Notes under the pieces: generated by a model
What the model was told of the DNA's origin: nothing
Database searches by the model: none
Seen by the model: only the letters and a program-made list of their open reading frames with translations
Origin: Flavobacterium cellulosilyticum
GTDB taxonomy: Bacteria > Bacteroidota > Bacteroidia > Flavobacteriales > Flavobacteriaceae
Direction of reading: 5' to 3'
Assembly (NCBI RefSeq): GCF_004349355.1
Contig: NZ_SMFK01000013.1
Location: 48,639 to 112,638 of the forward strand
Length of the DNA: 64,000 bases
Position numbers and translations under genes: made by a program
Shown: positions 54,221 through 62,396 of the stretch, piece after piece
How positions within the stretch are numbered: the first letter of the stretch is position 1
Layout of the letters: every line of letters begins with the position of its first letter

Positions 54221-54628
54221 ATGAACATCACTTTTTCACTAGAAGAAATAAATGAAGTTGCCCAAAAAATTTTAGAACAAAATCCGAATAAAGTAATGCT
54301 TTTTCACGGAGAAATGGGTGTGGGAAAAACCACTTTGATAAAAGCTTTGGCAAAACAATTGGGGATAACTGAAACTACATCTAGTCCAACTTTTTCTTTA
54401 GTTAACGAATACCAAACTACTGACAATCAACCTGTATATCATTTTGATTTTTATAGATTAAATAAAGAAATGGAAGCTATGGACATGGGAGCCGACGAAT
54501 ATTTGTTTTCAGGGAATTGGTGTTTCATTGAGTGGGCAGATAAAATTCCGAATCTAATTCCTGATTTGCATTCGGTTATTTCATTAGAATTGCTAGCGGA
54601 TGGGAAACGTTCTTTAAGTTTAAGTTAA
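54221..54628 (+). CDS. tsaE: tRNA threonylcarbamoyladenosine biosynthesis ATPase
   Basis: A 135-residue P-loop ATPase that works with TsaB, TsaC and TsaD to form t6A37 in tRNA. HGEMGVGKTTLIKAL (about residues 29-43) is Walker A, SSPTFSLVNEY is the switch-like strand with the TsaE-specific SPTF, and FYRL and CFIEWADKI complete the family signature. Normal length. It lies between porX and ald, separated from porX by a palindromic gap. Confidence 0.95.
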   Translation: MNITFSLEEINEVAQKILEQNPNKVMLFHGEMGVGKTTLIKALAKQLGITETTSSPTFSLVNEYQTTDNQPVYHFDFYRLNKEMEAMDMGADEYLFSGNWCFIEWADKIPNLIPDLHSVISLELLADGKRSLSLS

Positions 54629-54706
54629 ATAGTTTCCTGAATTATCCATCCATTCCGAATTAATTCTTTTTTTTTCTGTAAATTGTACCCCTAATTTCAT
54701 CACCTA

Positions 54707-55900
54707 ATGTCGATATCTCCATTTACAAAACAACAATTATTGCCTCAAGAAGAAAAGCTTGAAATTGCGAGAAAAAAAAGCAAACTTTTTATTGGAATAC
54801 CAAAAGAAACCAGCTTTCAAGAACGTCGCATTTGCTTGACTCCTGATGCAGTAAACTCTTTGACCTATCAAGGACATCGCGTAATGATTGAATCTGGAGC
54901 AGGTGAAAATTCGAGTTATTCTGATAAAGAATATTCAAATGCCGGAGCAGAAATAACAAAAGACACCAAAAAAGTCTTTAGCTGTCCCATGATTTTAAAA
55001 GTAGAACCTCCTACTCTTTCTGAAATTGAAATGATCAATCCCGAAACGATTTTAATTTCGGCAATTCAAATCAAAACTAAAAAGAAAGCCTATTTTGAAG
55101 CTTTAACCAAGAAAAAAGTAACAGCTTTAGCCTTCGAATACATTAAAGATGAAGATGGATCCTATCCAGCTGTAAAATCGTTAAGCGAAATTGCAGGAAC
55201 AGCCTCTATATTAATTGCAGCGGAGTTGATGATTACAAATCAATTTGGAAAAGGACTCCTCTTTGGCAATATTACAGGCGTTCCTCCTACTGATGTGGTA
55301 ATAATTGGAGCAGGAACTGTGGGCGAATTTGCTGCAAAAACTGCCATTGGCTTAGGCGCAAGCGTCAAGATTTTTGATAATTCGATTACAAAACTCCGCC
55401 GTTTGCAAAACAATATCAATCACCGTGTTTTTACATCTACCATTCAACCCAAAGCTTTACTTAAAGCCTTAAGACGTTGTGATGTGGTCATTGGCGCTAT
55501 GCGAGGCAAAGAACGCTGTCCTGTTGTTGTCACCGAAACTATGGTAGAACACATGAAAAAAGGAGCGGTCATTGTCGATGTAAGTATTGATACTGGAGGA
55601 TGTTTTGAAACATCGGAAGTAACGACTCACGAAAAACCAACATTTATAAAATCCAACGTAATCCATTATTGTGTTCCCAATATTCCGTCGCGCTATTCAA
55701 AAACAGCAACACTTTCAATAAGTAATATCATTTCTCCATTTTTATTACAAATTGCAGAAGATGGTGGAATCGAAAAAGCGATTCGTAGAAATAACGGTTT
55801 AAAAAACGGCGTGTACTTGTACCACGGAATTCTTACAAAAATTGCTATCGGTGATTGGTTTGATTTACCTTGCAATGACATTAATTTAATAGTGTTTTAA
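54707..55900 (+). CDS. ald: Alanine dehydrogenase / AlaDH-PNT family
   Basis: A 397-residue NAD-dependent enzyme interconverting alanine and pyruvate plus ammonia. IGIPKETSFQERRICLTPDAV is the N-terminal substrate-binding region (with catalytic Lys and Arg further on), VVIIGAGTVGEFAAKTAIGL is the Rossmann motif, and GGCFETSEVTTHEKPTF and HYCVPNIPSRYSKTATLS complete the family pattern. Somewhat longer than the typical 370, due to an N-terminal extension of about 25 residues. Transhydrogenase alpha is excluded by the C-terminal layout. Confidence 0.93.
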   Translation: MSISPFTKQQLLPQEEKLEIARKKSKLFIGIPKETSFQERRICLTPDAVNSLTYQGHRVMIESGAGENSSYSDKEYSNAGAEITKDTKKVFSCPMILKVEPPTLSEIEMINPETILISAIQIKTKKKAYFEALTKKKVTALAFEYIKDEDGSYPAVKSLSEIAGTASILIAAELMITNQFGKGLLFGNITGVPPTDVVIIGAGTVGEFAAKTAIGLGASVKIFDNSITKLRRLQNNINHRVFTSTIQPKALLKALRRCDVVIGAMRGKERCPVVVTETMVEHMKKGAVIVDVSIDTGGCFETSEVTTHEKPTFIKSNVIHYCVPNIPSRYSKTATLSISNIISPFLLQIAEDGGIEKAIRRNNGLKNGVYLYHGILTKIAIGDWFDLPCNDINLIVF

Positions 55901-55913
55901 GGAAACTTTCTTT

Positions 55914-55921
55914 TATCTTTG
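55914..55921 (+). promoter_or_regulatory. Promoter -7 box upstream of the DUF4258 gene
   Basis: TATCTTTG, a perfect TAnnTTTG box, 13 bp after the ald stop. Transcription would start near 55927, leaving a leader of about 105 nt before the ATG at 56032. A 16-codon ORF (55937-55987) lies in that leader. Confidence 0.5.
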
Positions 55922-56031
55922 CAAAAAATTTAATTTATGGTTTTGCCACTAAAAAAGGATGTTGTAAACAAACATCAAAAAATATAAAGGCGTTACCATT
56001 GATGACAACAACCAAATAATTTTTTACAAAT

Positions 56032-56409
56032 ATGAAATTCGCTCACCGTTTCGCTTATTATTTATTAGGGTTAATTATGGGATCTTTCTTTGTGGCAGCA
56101 GTGTTTGCAGGCAAAGATACCAGCTGTAATTATTTTCCAAATGCCCGGGTTTTAAATGATTTAAGGAATAAGCCTTTTGGTTATTCTGACAAAGCTTCGA
56201 AAGTATTGGCCGAAAAATGGATAGACACCACTGATATCAAAAACTGTTTGAAATTAGGAGACATTGATTTTGACAACAGTAACATCAAAATCGGAAGCGG
56301 AAAAATATACGTTATCGAAGGTCAAACAGTCAAAAATCAAAAGGTCATTCTAAAAGTCATTAATTACCCAGAAAAAGCGGTTTTAGATGAAATCATCAAA
56401 CAAAAATAG
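56032..56409 (+). CDS. DUF4258-like membrane-anchored small protein
   Basis: A 125-residue protein with one N-terminal membrane helix (about residues 9-26, perhaps an uncleaved signal) and a small soluble domain. CNYFPNARVLNDLRNKPFGYS and VIEGQTVKNQKVILKV (ending in a strand) resemble the DUF4258 family, whose function is unknown. It stands alone, with its own promoter and a strong terminator. Confidence 0.8.
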   Translation: MKFAHRFAYYLLGLIMGSFFVAAVFAGKDTSCNYFPNARVLNDLRNKPFGYSDKASKVLAEKWIDTTDIKNCLKLGDIDFDNSNIKIGSGKIYVIEGQTVKNQKVILKVINYPEKAVLDEIIKQK

Positions 56410-56425
56410 CTGATAACAATACCGC

Positions 56426-56458
56426 AAAAAAATCCATTAGCAATAATGGATTTTTTTT
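56426..56458 (+). terminator. Terminator of the DUF4258 gene
   Basis: AAAATCCATTA pairs with TAATGGATTTT around a 4-5-nt loop, followed by T8. It lies about 17 bp after the stop codon. Confidence 0.88.
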
Positions 56459-56540
56459 GTGGCTAAACACAAGAGAATTTTACTAAGTGCAATTGCTGCT
56501 TTTTGAAATCCCCAGATAATTAGCAGCCATTATCTATTTT

Positions 56541-56687
56541 TTCTAGGAGCTGTTCCCGTCATCTGTTACAACCTATTTGGTTTCAAACCCTTTTTCTAGG
56601 TGCTGGCAGTAGCTTCCTTTGGTCGCTCTGCCCCCACCAGAAAAAGCGGTTCTCCACCTGCATCGGTTTTCACTGCTACCGGGGCTA
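56541..56687 (-). repeat. Interspersed flavobacterial-type element, copy 2
   Basis: Read on the minus strand, it starts TAGCCCCGGTAGCAGTGAAA and ends GATGACGGGAACAGCTCCTA, the same ends as copy 1 at 1254-1330. The centre differs and is GC-richer than the surroundings. No ORF. It fills much of the 541-bp gap between the DUF4258 gene and the SRPBCC gene. Confidence 0.7.
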
Positions 56688-56829
56688 TGGATTTTGCGAT
56701 AAATTAGGCCGTTTACGTTTTCCCGTACAATCCCTCAAACAAAAGCAATTATCTTTGAAAAACAAGAAAGTACAAAATATTTAATCCGATTTTTCGGAAT
56801 TAATATTTACATTTGAGAAAAGAAGTAAA

Positions 56830-56889
56830 GCGAAACAAACCTTCGCTAAACTACCAAAAATTGGGTGGATACACGATGGTTTGTTTCGC
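56830..56889. repeat. Inverted repeat upstream of the SRPBCC gene
   Basis: GCGAAACAAACC (56830-56841) and GGTTTGTTTCGC (56878-56889) are perfectly complementary over 12 bp with a 36-bp loop. They are followed by smaller stems (GCCAA/TTGGC and GCACA/TGTGC) up to 56919. TGTTGGCA at 56899-56906 is mirrored by TGCCAACA at 57925-57932 just after the gene. This may mark the boundary of a transferred segment. Confidence 0.6.
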
Positions 56890-56950
56890 CAATATGGATG
56901 TTGGCACACAGTTTTGTGCGAAAGAAAAACGAAAGAACAATTTATAATAA

Positions 56951-57907
56951 ATGAAAATATTTGACAAATTAATAGAATTGAATGAAACCATCCGAAAATG
57001 GGTTTCTGTAATAATTACAGTTTGTATTGCTGGAATTTTATCGCTGTGGGGAATTTATGGAATTGGAGAATATGGAATTGCACTTTTTATGCTAACTCCG
57101 TTTTTAATTGGATTTTGTTCAACATTCCTTTATGGTTACAAAAATAGAATAAAGAAAAGTGATGCGATTTGGATTGGTTTTACAACTCTTGCAATTTGCA
57201 CTTTGGCTTTAATTGTTTTTGCAATGGAAGGCTTGATTTGTATCGTAATGGCTGCACCAATCGGAATTTTATTCACTTGGATTGGTAGTTTAATTGGATA
57301 TAGTTTTTTGAAAAGTTCAAAAAACACTACTTCATCTGCTTTATTAATTCTTATCGCAATAATTCCTTTAACTTCTTTTGTAGAAAATAAAATCGAACCC
57401 GAATTGACTTCGGTATCAACTTCAATTATTATAAACGCAAAACCTATGGAAGTGTGGAAAAACGTAATTGAATTTCCAGAATTAGACAAACCAACTGAAT
57501 TTATATTTAAAACAGGAATTGCATATCCGATTAACGCAAAAATTGTTGGAAACGGAATAGGTTCTGTAAGACATTGTAATTTTACAACTGGAAGTTTCGT
57601 AGAACCTGTAACAGTGTGGAACAATGGTAAATTATTGAAATTTAATGTTCTTGAACAACCTGCACCAATGAAAGAATTGAGTTTTTGGAATATTGACGCA
57701 CCACATCTACACGACTATTTTGTTTCAAAAAAAGGACAATTTAAATTAACTGAACTAAAAAACGGAAATACGTTACTTGAAGGAACAACTTGGTATTATC
57801 ACAATATAAAACCCGCTTTTTATTGGCAAATATGGAGTAATTTGATAATACACACTATTCACGATAGAGTATTGATACACATAAAGAAGAATTCCGAAAA
57901 AACGTAA
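56951..57907 (+). CDS. Membrane protein with C-terminal SRPBCC/polyketide-cyclase-like domain
   Basis: A 318-residue protein. Four hydrophobic helices occupy about residues 18-165. A soluble domain (about 155-310) follows: TSIIINAKPMEVWKNVIEFPE is a typical START/SRPBCC beginning, and LKNGNTLLEGTTWYYHNIKP and a C-terminal helix end it. Members bind hydrophobic ligands; the combination with four membrane helices is unusual. It stands alone and is flanked by mirrored 8-bp motifs and a 12-bp palindrome, which suggests acquisition as a unit. Confidence 0.8.
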   Translation: MKIFDKLIELNETIRKWVSVIITVCIAGILSLWGIYGIGEYGIALFMLTPFLIGFCSTFLYGYKNRIKKSDAIWIGFTTLAICTLALIVFAMEGLICIVMAAPIGILFTWIGSLIGYSFLKSSKNTTSSALLILIAIIPLTSFVENKIEPELTSVSTSIIINAKPMEVWKNVIEFPELDKPTEFIFKTGIAYPINAKIVGNGIGSVRHCNFTTGSFVEPVTVWNNGKLLKFNVLEQPAPMKELSFWNIDAPHLHDYFVSKKGQFKLTELKNGNTLLEGTTWYYHNIKPAFYWQIWSNLIIHTIHDRVLIHIKKNSEKT

Positions 57908-58019
57908 CGGAAAATAGACCGATCTGCCAACAGCCATTTTTAGCTAGCTGGAATTTAGTGGAATTATTTTTTTACATCAAGTTTTCGTTCAGCCGAAAAT
58001 TGAGCGGTTACGAATTCCC

Positions 58020-58062
58020 AACTCGTTTGTCCAAGTTCTTTGATGCTCATTGCAATCAAAAC
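58020..58062. repeat. Diverged repeat, copy a
   Basis: Begins ACTCGTTTGTCCAAGTTCTT and continues with a TGATGCTCATTGCAATCAAA tail. Similar to 60651-60698 and 60748-60790. Part of decayed repeated DNA in this accessory region. Confidence 0.5.
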
Positions 58063-58277
58063 ATCACAGTAGTGCTTCACTTCCTTAAATGCTATAATTT
58101 TGCCAATTTCGTCTCTTTTTCCTAAGTCCTTTTTAGGAATATTTTTACGTATGTAACACAATTACAACTGTTTAAAAAAATAATTAGGATTTTAGTTTTT
58201 AATTTAAAAGTGTTTTTGTAATTTTAATATGCTGGACATAAACGAAAATTATATCCTTCTTTTCCCCACTTCATAAT

Positions 58278-58433
58278 TCAGCCAAACGTTGGAGAACAAG
58301 TCTCCGACTTCCTCTCCAACATGCGAAGCTTAGTGTGAGGAAGTGCTTTCAGACCTTCTCTCAACTTAATCTTTACCAAGCGCAAAGCCAACTCAAAGCT
58401 TCGCTTGTGACCGCCAATCAGTTTAGGACACTT
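58278..58433 (-). pseudogene. Possible gene remnant (start-less reading frame)
   Basis: The minus strand is open for 51 codons and contains KLIGGHKRSFELALRLVKIK near its start, then LREGLKALPHTKLRMLERKS, ending at a TGA at 58278. It has no start codon and a TAA immediately upstream. The residue pattern looks like a real helical protein end. I do not recognise it. Could be a decayed transposon or repeat-encoded tail. Confidence 0.3.
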
Positions 58434-58565
58434 TTAATTGTGGTGCTTTAAACGAACTGTAAGAAAATGTATAAAAAATCATAAACTCTCTAACAGAATC
58501 ATTACAGTCAATGCTTTAGCAGGACATACAATTCAATAATTACCAACAATTAAATTTCAAAAAAA

Positions 58566-59708
58566 ATGAAAAATTCAAAATTACTTTTGACAACAACTGC
58601 TGTTGCAGTTTTAATGATGTGTTATTCGCCAAGTCAAGCAAAAATATGGCGAGTGAACAAAGGTTCCAATTATAACGGAACTACTTTGTTTGGAAACAAC
58701 TTTGGCGGAACAGCCGCTTATCCTGTCTTTAAAGAACTTGACCAAGTAGTAGGTTCCAGCGGTTGGGGTTCATTTACAGTTGGAGACACCATTCATATGG
58801 AAGGCTCGACTGCAGGTATTTATGATATTGCTACAGTAGTGAAAAGGTGCGTTATTATCGGACCAGGCTATTTTTTAGGCGACAACTCCAAAACAAGCAA
58901 TGACCTATACGAAGCCAAAATTGTAAGAATAAATTTTAATACCGGCTCGGCAGGCTCTGTTGTTATGGGAATGAATGTAGTTGATAATGGCAATACTGCG
59001 CATGGGTATATTCAGATTGCAGCCGATAATATTATGGTAAGAAGATGTCGTATAGAGCGGTCAGTATATTTTTTTATAACAGGCGGTTCGGGGCTGCAGC
59101 TTGCAACAATTAATCAAAATTTTTTTCCTTCTGGCTTTACACCAAACAATGCGTTATATATAACTAACACTGGATTTGTGCCACCAGTTGATTTGATTTT
59201 TAATAATAATATTTGTCAGAAAACATTGATTTGGCATCGGGGAAATGGTACCATCGCAAACATTACGCAATGCAAAAACAATGTGTTTGACGGGCCAGGT
59301 AATTCATTGAATCTTGAGTTTACCACAGCCGATTTTAGCAATAATATCTTAATCCCAACTAATTCAACAGTCAACATTACTGCAGCTCCTGGTCAAATTT
59401 CCTATAACATCGGCACACAGAATACTCAATTTGGTACTAACAACTACAACCTCGTTGTGCCTGCAATTACAACATTATTTACAGTTGGAACTTCAACTGA
59501 TGGTCACTATCAAATTCAATCAGGAACACAAGCTTATCAAAACGGCAGCGATGGAACAGATAGAGGAGTGTTTGGTGGAGTTCCGGCCAGTCGATACACA
59601 TTATCAGGATTAGCACCAGTTCCTGTTGTTTATGAAGCTACTTCAACTGGTGTAGTTTCTACAACCACAGGTTTGCCCATTACTGTTAAAGCAAGAACTA
59701 TTAAATAA
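58566..59708 (+). CDS. Secreted protein, probable parallel beta-helix
   Basis: A 380-residue exported protein with a signal peptide ending near SQAKI (about residue 26). The mature part is rich in Asn, Gly, Thr and short beta strands such as DLIFNNNICQKTLIWH and ADFSNNILIPTN, the pattern of right-handed beta-helix proteins. I see no catalytic motif and no T9SS sorting domain; it ends PITVKARTIK. Its stop is 8 bp before the start of a T9SS-sorted gene, so the two are likely one unit, perhaps a complex at the cell surface. Confidence 0.75.
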   Translation: MKNSKLLLTTTAVAVLMMCYSPSQAKIWRVNKGSNYNGTTLFGNNFGGTAAYPVFKELDQVVGSSGWGSFTVGDTIHMEGSTAGIYDIATVVKRCVIIGPGYFLGDNSKTSNDLYEAKIVRINFNTGSAGSVVMGMNVVDNGNTAHGYIQIAADNIMVRRCRIERSVYFFITGGSGLQLATINQNFFPSGFTPNNALYITNTGFVPPVDLIFNNNICQKTLIWHRGNGTIANITQCKNNVFDGPGNSLNLEFTTADFSNNILIPTNSTVNITAAPGQISYNIGTQNTQFGTNNYNLVVPAITTLFTVGTSTDGHYQIQSGTQAYQNGSDGTDRGVFGGVPASRYTLSGLAPVPVVYEATSTGVVSTTTGLPITVKARTIK

Positions 59709-59716
59709 TTAGCACC

Positions 59717-60490
59717 ATGAAAAAAATAATATTTGTGCTCGCATTTATTGCATCTTCCATATTTGCCTATTCTCAAAATGTAATAAGGGGAGAATATTTT
59801 ATTGATGCTGAAACTGGATTTGGAAATGGAATTCCTTTTGCAATAGCAGTTCCAGATACTGATATCACGCAGACCTTAAACATACCTTATAGTAATTTCT
59901 CTACTCCAGGTTATCACTATGTTTTTATCCGAATATTGGATGCAAATGGAAATTGGAGTATTACTAAAAGAAAATTGGTAGAAGCTGATGAAAAGATTAG
60001 CGCACTAAACTTAATTAATATTGAATACTTCTTTGGCGTAGACAACGGATTTGGCATTAACAATGCAATGCAACTTGTTCCTTCAAGTGACAGCACTTGG
60101 ACTTTCAATATTCCTTTCAATCAGATTCCTTCAACATGGACTACCAACGATAAACTTTTTTTGAGAGTTCAAGACAGCACAGGAGGCAAATGGTCAATTA
60201 CTACTAGAGTTGATACATCAAACCTTTCTACTGTTGGAATAGATGAATTAACAAAATTATCGGGCGTTACTGTTTACCCCAACCCATTTTTTGACGAATT
60301 AAATTTGATTCTTAAAAATGTGGATGTTGCCAATGTTAAGTTATACACCATTGAAGGTAAATTGCTTTTTGATAAAACTATAAATCAAACAGCAAGCATT
60401 GATACCAAATTTCTTTCATCAGGTTTATATGTTTTGCGTGTAATTTCAAAAGATAAAAAAATATTCAGTATTAAAATTGTGAAAAAGTAG
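59717..60490 (+). CDS. T9SS type A sorting-domain protein with duplicated module
   Basis: A 257-residue secreted protein. Signal peptide about residues 1-19, then two repeats of about 75 residues: one around EYFIDAETGFGNG and RILDANGNWSIT, the other around EYFFGVDNGFGIN and RVQDSTGGKWSIT. Such modules occur in large Bacteroidetes surface proteins. The last 75 residues are a type A sorting domain (VTVYPNPFFDELN, SGLYVLRVISKDKK), removed on export through T9SS. Immediately downstream of the beta-helix gene. Confidence 0.88.
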   Translation: MKKIIFVLAFIASSIFAYSQNVIRGEYFIDAETGFGNGIPFAIAVPDTDITQTLNIPYSNFSTPGYHYVFIRILDANGNWSITKRKLVEADEKISALNLINIEYFFGVDNGFGINNAMQLVPSSDSTWTFNIPFNQIPSTWTTNDKLFLRVQDSTGGKWSITTRVDTSNLSTVGIDELTKLSGVTVYPNPFFDELNLILKNVDVANVKLYTIEGKLLFDKTINQTASIDTKFLSSGLYVLRVISKDKKIFSIKIVKK

Positions 60491-60573
60491 CGATAACAAT
60501 GAAAATTCGGTCAGAAGCTACTAGAGTAGACGGCTCCGTTAGCAACATACGGAGTTTAGCACTAACCCCAAAC

Positions 60574-60597
60574 TGGTGCTCGTCTGTACGAGTACCA
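60574..60597. repeat. Hairpin with GTGCTCG-type arms, copy 1
   Basis: TGGTGCTCGT and ACGAGTACCA pair with one mismatch (G-U in RNA) around a CTGT loop. The same arm sequence is used in the hairpin at 60668-60698 with a different loop. Confidence 0.65.
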
Positions 60598-60650
60598 ACT
60601 TAAATTAAAAAATTATTCGTAGGGTTTGTAACACTGCTTGCCCCACTAGA

Positions 60651-60698
60651 GCTCATTTGTCCAAGATCTCTGGTGCTCGGTTGCATCGAGTACCAGAG
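60651..60698. repeat. Diverged repeat, copy b, with 12-bp hairpin
   Basis: Begins GCTCATTTGTCCAAGATCTC. The hairpin CTCTGGTGCTCG/CGAGTACCAGAG (60668-60698) has one G-U pair and a 7-nt loop. Shares its first 40 bp with copies a (58020) and c (60748). Confidence 0.65.
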
Positions 60699-60747
60699 GA
60701 ATTATTATTGCGCCGCATGGCAAACACTTTATATCGTTCCCTACTTG

Positions 60748-60790
60748 AGCTCGTTTCTCCAAATTCTCTGCTGCTCGATTACAATGAAGA
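60748..60790. repeat. Diverged repeat, copy c
   Basis: Begins AGCTCGTTTCTCCAAATTCT and continues into CTGCTGCTCGATTACAATGA. Its hairpin arms are decayed relative to copy b. Orientation as in copies a and b. Confidence 0.5.
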
Positions 60791-60885
60791 ATAGAGGAGT
60801 TTTTAGATAAACTTACGTTACCAGCTTGCATGAGCGTAGCTCGTTAAAAATTCGTATCTTACAAATTAATTTAAAATTTTGAGTT

Positions 60886-61344
60886 ATGGAAAATAAAGAC
60901 AATTCTCAGTATATAAAGTTTGCAATGATGTTGGCAATATCTTTCGTTATTATGTACGCTGTAATGTTTATGAATGTTGATGAGTTAAGCCATATATATT
61001 TAAGTTATACCAGAACATATATGACACTTTTAATGATTGCAGCAATGGCTTTGGTTATGTTGTTACTAATGCGGAAAATGTATACAAACAAGAAGCTAAA
61101 TTCGATAATTATTATTTCCTCAATTTCACTTTTTGTTTTTGCTTTAACAGCGTTGCGAAGCCAAGCTTTTATTAGCGACACTCAGTATATGAAAGCAATG
61201 ATTCCACATCATTCTTCTGCAATAATGACAAGCAAAAATGCAAATATTAAAGACCCTGAATTGCGTAGGCTTACTGATAGCATCATAAAATCTCAAGAAG
61301 AAGAAATAACTCAAATGAAACTTATTTTAAATAGAATGAAATAA
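60886..61344 (+). CDS. DUF305 family membrane protein
   Basis: A 152-residue protein with three hydrophobic helices (about residues 11-29, 42-62 and 72-90) and a C-terminal helical DUF305 part. MIPHHSSAIMTSKNA (about 108-122) is the family's His-containing motif, and IIKSQEEEITQMKLILNRM the last helix. DUF305 proteins are often found with copper or other metal resistance genes and may bind metal; no such neighbours here. Confidence 0.88.
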   Translation: MENKDNSQYIKFAMMLAISFVIMYAVMFMNVDELSHIYLSYTRTYMTLLMIAAMALVMLLLMRKMYTNKKLNSIIIISSISLFVFALTALRSQAFISDTQYMKAMIPHHSSAIMTSKNANIKDPELRRLTDSIIKSQEEEITQMKLILNRMK

Positions 61345-61445
61345 CCCGAGGGATAGCGTATAGACGAAGTAATTCAACGCTATCCGTAAAAAAAATATGC
61401 ATATCAAACGCTTTGAGGTTACGAGCAAAAGTACAAAAATTACAA

Positions 61446-61472
61446 AAAAATCAGCCTAAGGAGCTGATTTTT
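61446..61472. terminator. Hairpin with T run, probable bidirectional terminator
   Basis: AAAAATCAGC (61446-61455) and GCTGATTTTT (61463-61472) form a perfect 10-bp stem with a 7-nt loop. Lies about 100 bp past the DUF305 stop. Confidence 0.7.
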
Positions 61473-61554
61473 AATTTTGTATTCTACTTCAACTCAACTA
61501 GAGTTCAATAGATTTTTTGATATCGTATGTTCGACCATTAGAAAATAAATACAA

Positions 61555-61591
61555 ATAAGGCTGTCTCATTTGTTTTTTGAGACAGCCTTAT
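61555..61591 (-). terminator. Strong terminator of the CHRD gene
   Basis: ATAAGGCTGTCTCA (61555-61568) and TGAGACAGCCTTAT (61578-61591) form a perfect 14-bp stem with a T-rich loop. It lies 44 bp beyond the stop of the minus-strand CHRD gene and faces the DUF305 terminator. Confidence 0.85.
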
Positions 61592-61634
61592 TACATTAGT
61601 CATTTATAAATGAAATTTAAAATGCCTATTTAGT

Positions 61635-62396
61635 TTAGGATTTAATAATTTTAAAGGTTGTACTTTGCTTATCTGCAGTATTTATCTTTATCAGGTAAAT
61701 TCCCGATTTTAAATAAGAATAATCGAATTGAGAGGTATTAAAATTAACGGTTTTAGAATCAATTAATTTACCTGCCAGATCCAATATTTCAACTTTTAAA
61801 CTTTTATTGGTTTTATTATTAATAGTTAAAACATCTTTTAAAGGATTAGGATATACATCCAATTTAGAGTGTAACTCAAAACTATTAGAATTCAATGTAC
61901 ATGTAAAACCTCTTATTTCACCACCTCCATAAATTGAGGAATGGATATTAAAATACGCTTTATTTGCATCTAATGCTGCTACTAAAGCAATAAAAGCACT
62001 AGCCGCAGTTCCTCCATTTGCTGTAATATACGAACTGTTATAACTTGTATTTAAAGACATGTCTAGAGTATAATCATAAGTTCCTGACGTAACTCCTGAA
62101 GGAAACCCTGGAAATGTTGGAGTTGTAGTTGCAACACCAGCAGCTCCGGTATTTGCAGTTGCAGTTGCAGCATGAATATGAGAAGCAGTTACATTTCCGG
62201 TTAGTCCAGAAAAATCACATTGCACTCTCATAGTCATAAGACCTACATCTACTGTTACTGTTGCAGTTCCAGTTCCTAGAGATGTATTTGGGGCATTTTC
62301 ATTTGCACCATTCAAATTAAATCCATAAACTTTAACTTGACAATTAACAGAATATGAAATTAATAAAACACTTAATAATAACATAATTTTTTTCAT
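61635..62396 (-). CDS. CHRD domain protein with T9SS type A sorting domain
   Basis: A 253-residue secreted protein. Signal peptide about residues 1-19 (ending near VNCQV), a CHRD domain about 20-165 (LNGANENAPNTSLGTGTATV, ASHIHAATATANTGAAGVA, YFNIHSSIYGGGEIRG), and a type A sorting domain in the last 75 residues (LDVYPNPLKDVLTINN and SGIYLIKINTADKQ). CHRD domains are immunoglobulin-like and of unknown function in bacteria. Export by T9SS is expected. Confidence 0.92.
   Translation of the reverse strand: MKKIMLLLSVLLISYSVNCQVKVYGFNLNGANENAPNTSLGTGTATVTVDVGLMTMRVQCDFSGLTGNVTASHIHAATATANTGAAGVATTTPTFPGFPSGVTSGTYDYTLDMSLNTSYNSSYITANGGTAASAFIALVAALDANKAYFNIHSSIYGGGEIRGFTCTLNSNSFELHSKLDVYPNPLKDVLTINNKTNKSLKVEILDLAGKLIDSKTVNFNTSQFDYSYLKSGIYLIKINTADKQSTTFKIIKS

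Larger units (their letters stand above)
57908..58565. other. 658-bp accessory gap with decayed repeats
   Basis: No intact gene. It holds TGCCAACA (57925-57932), one copy of a repeat shared with 60651 and 60748 (58020-58062), and small hairpins such as GGAGA/TCTCC (58291-58305) and ACTTCCTC/GAGGAAGT. A minus-strand open stretch without a start (58278-58433) reads like the end of a gene. The last 120 bp before the secreted-protein gene are AT-rich leader. Confidence 0.5.
60491..60885. other. 395-bp accessory gap built of small hairpins
   Basis: No gene. Contains CTCCGT/ACGGAG (60534-60554), a 10-bp-armed hairpin at 60574-60597, a 12-bp-armed hairpin at 60668-60698, and two diverged copies of a repeat (60651-60698 and 60748-60790). 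The base composition is GC-richer than the surroundings. The DUF305 leader occupies the last 45 bp. Confidence 0.6.

Noticed and set aside
57136..57624. 162-codon minus-strand frame opposite the SRPBCC gene
   Set aside because: Antisense to a gene with a clear signature domain and membrane helices; no promoter or partner.
57964..58161. 65-codon minus-strand ORF
   Set aside because: It runs through repeat copy a, whose other copies encode different frames; no family resemblance.
60646..60831. 61-codon minus-strand ORF
   Set aside because: Made of the hairpin repeats b and c; the frame is a by-product of the repeat.
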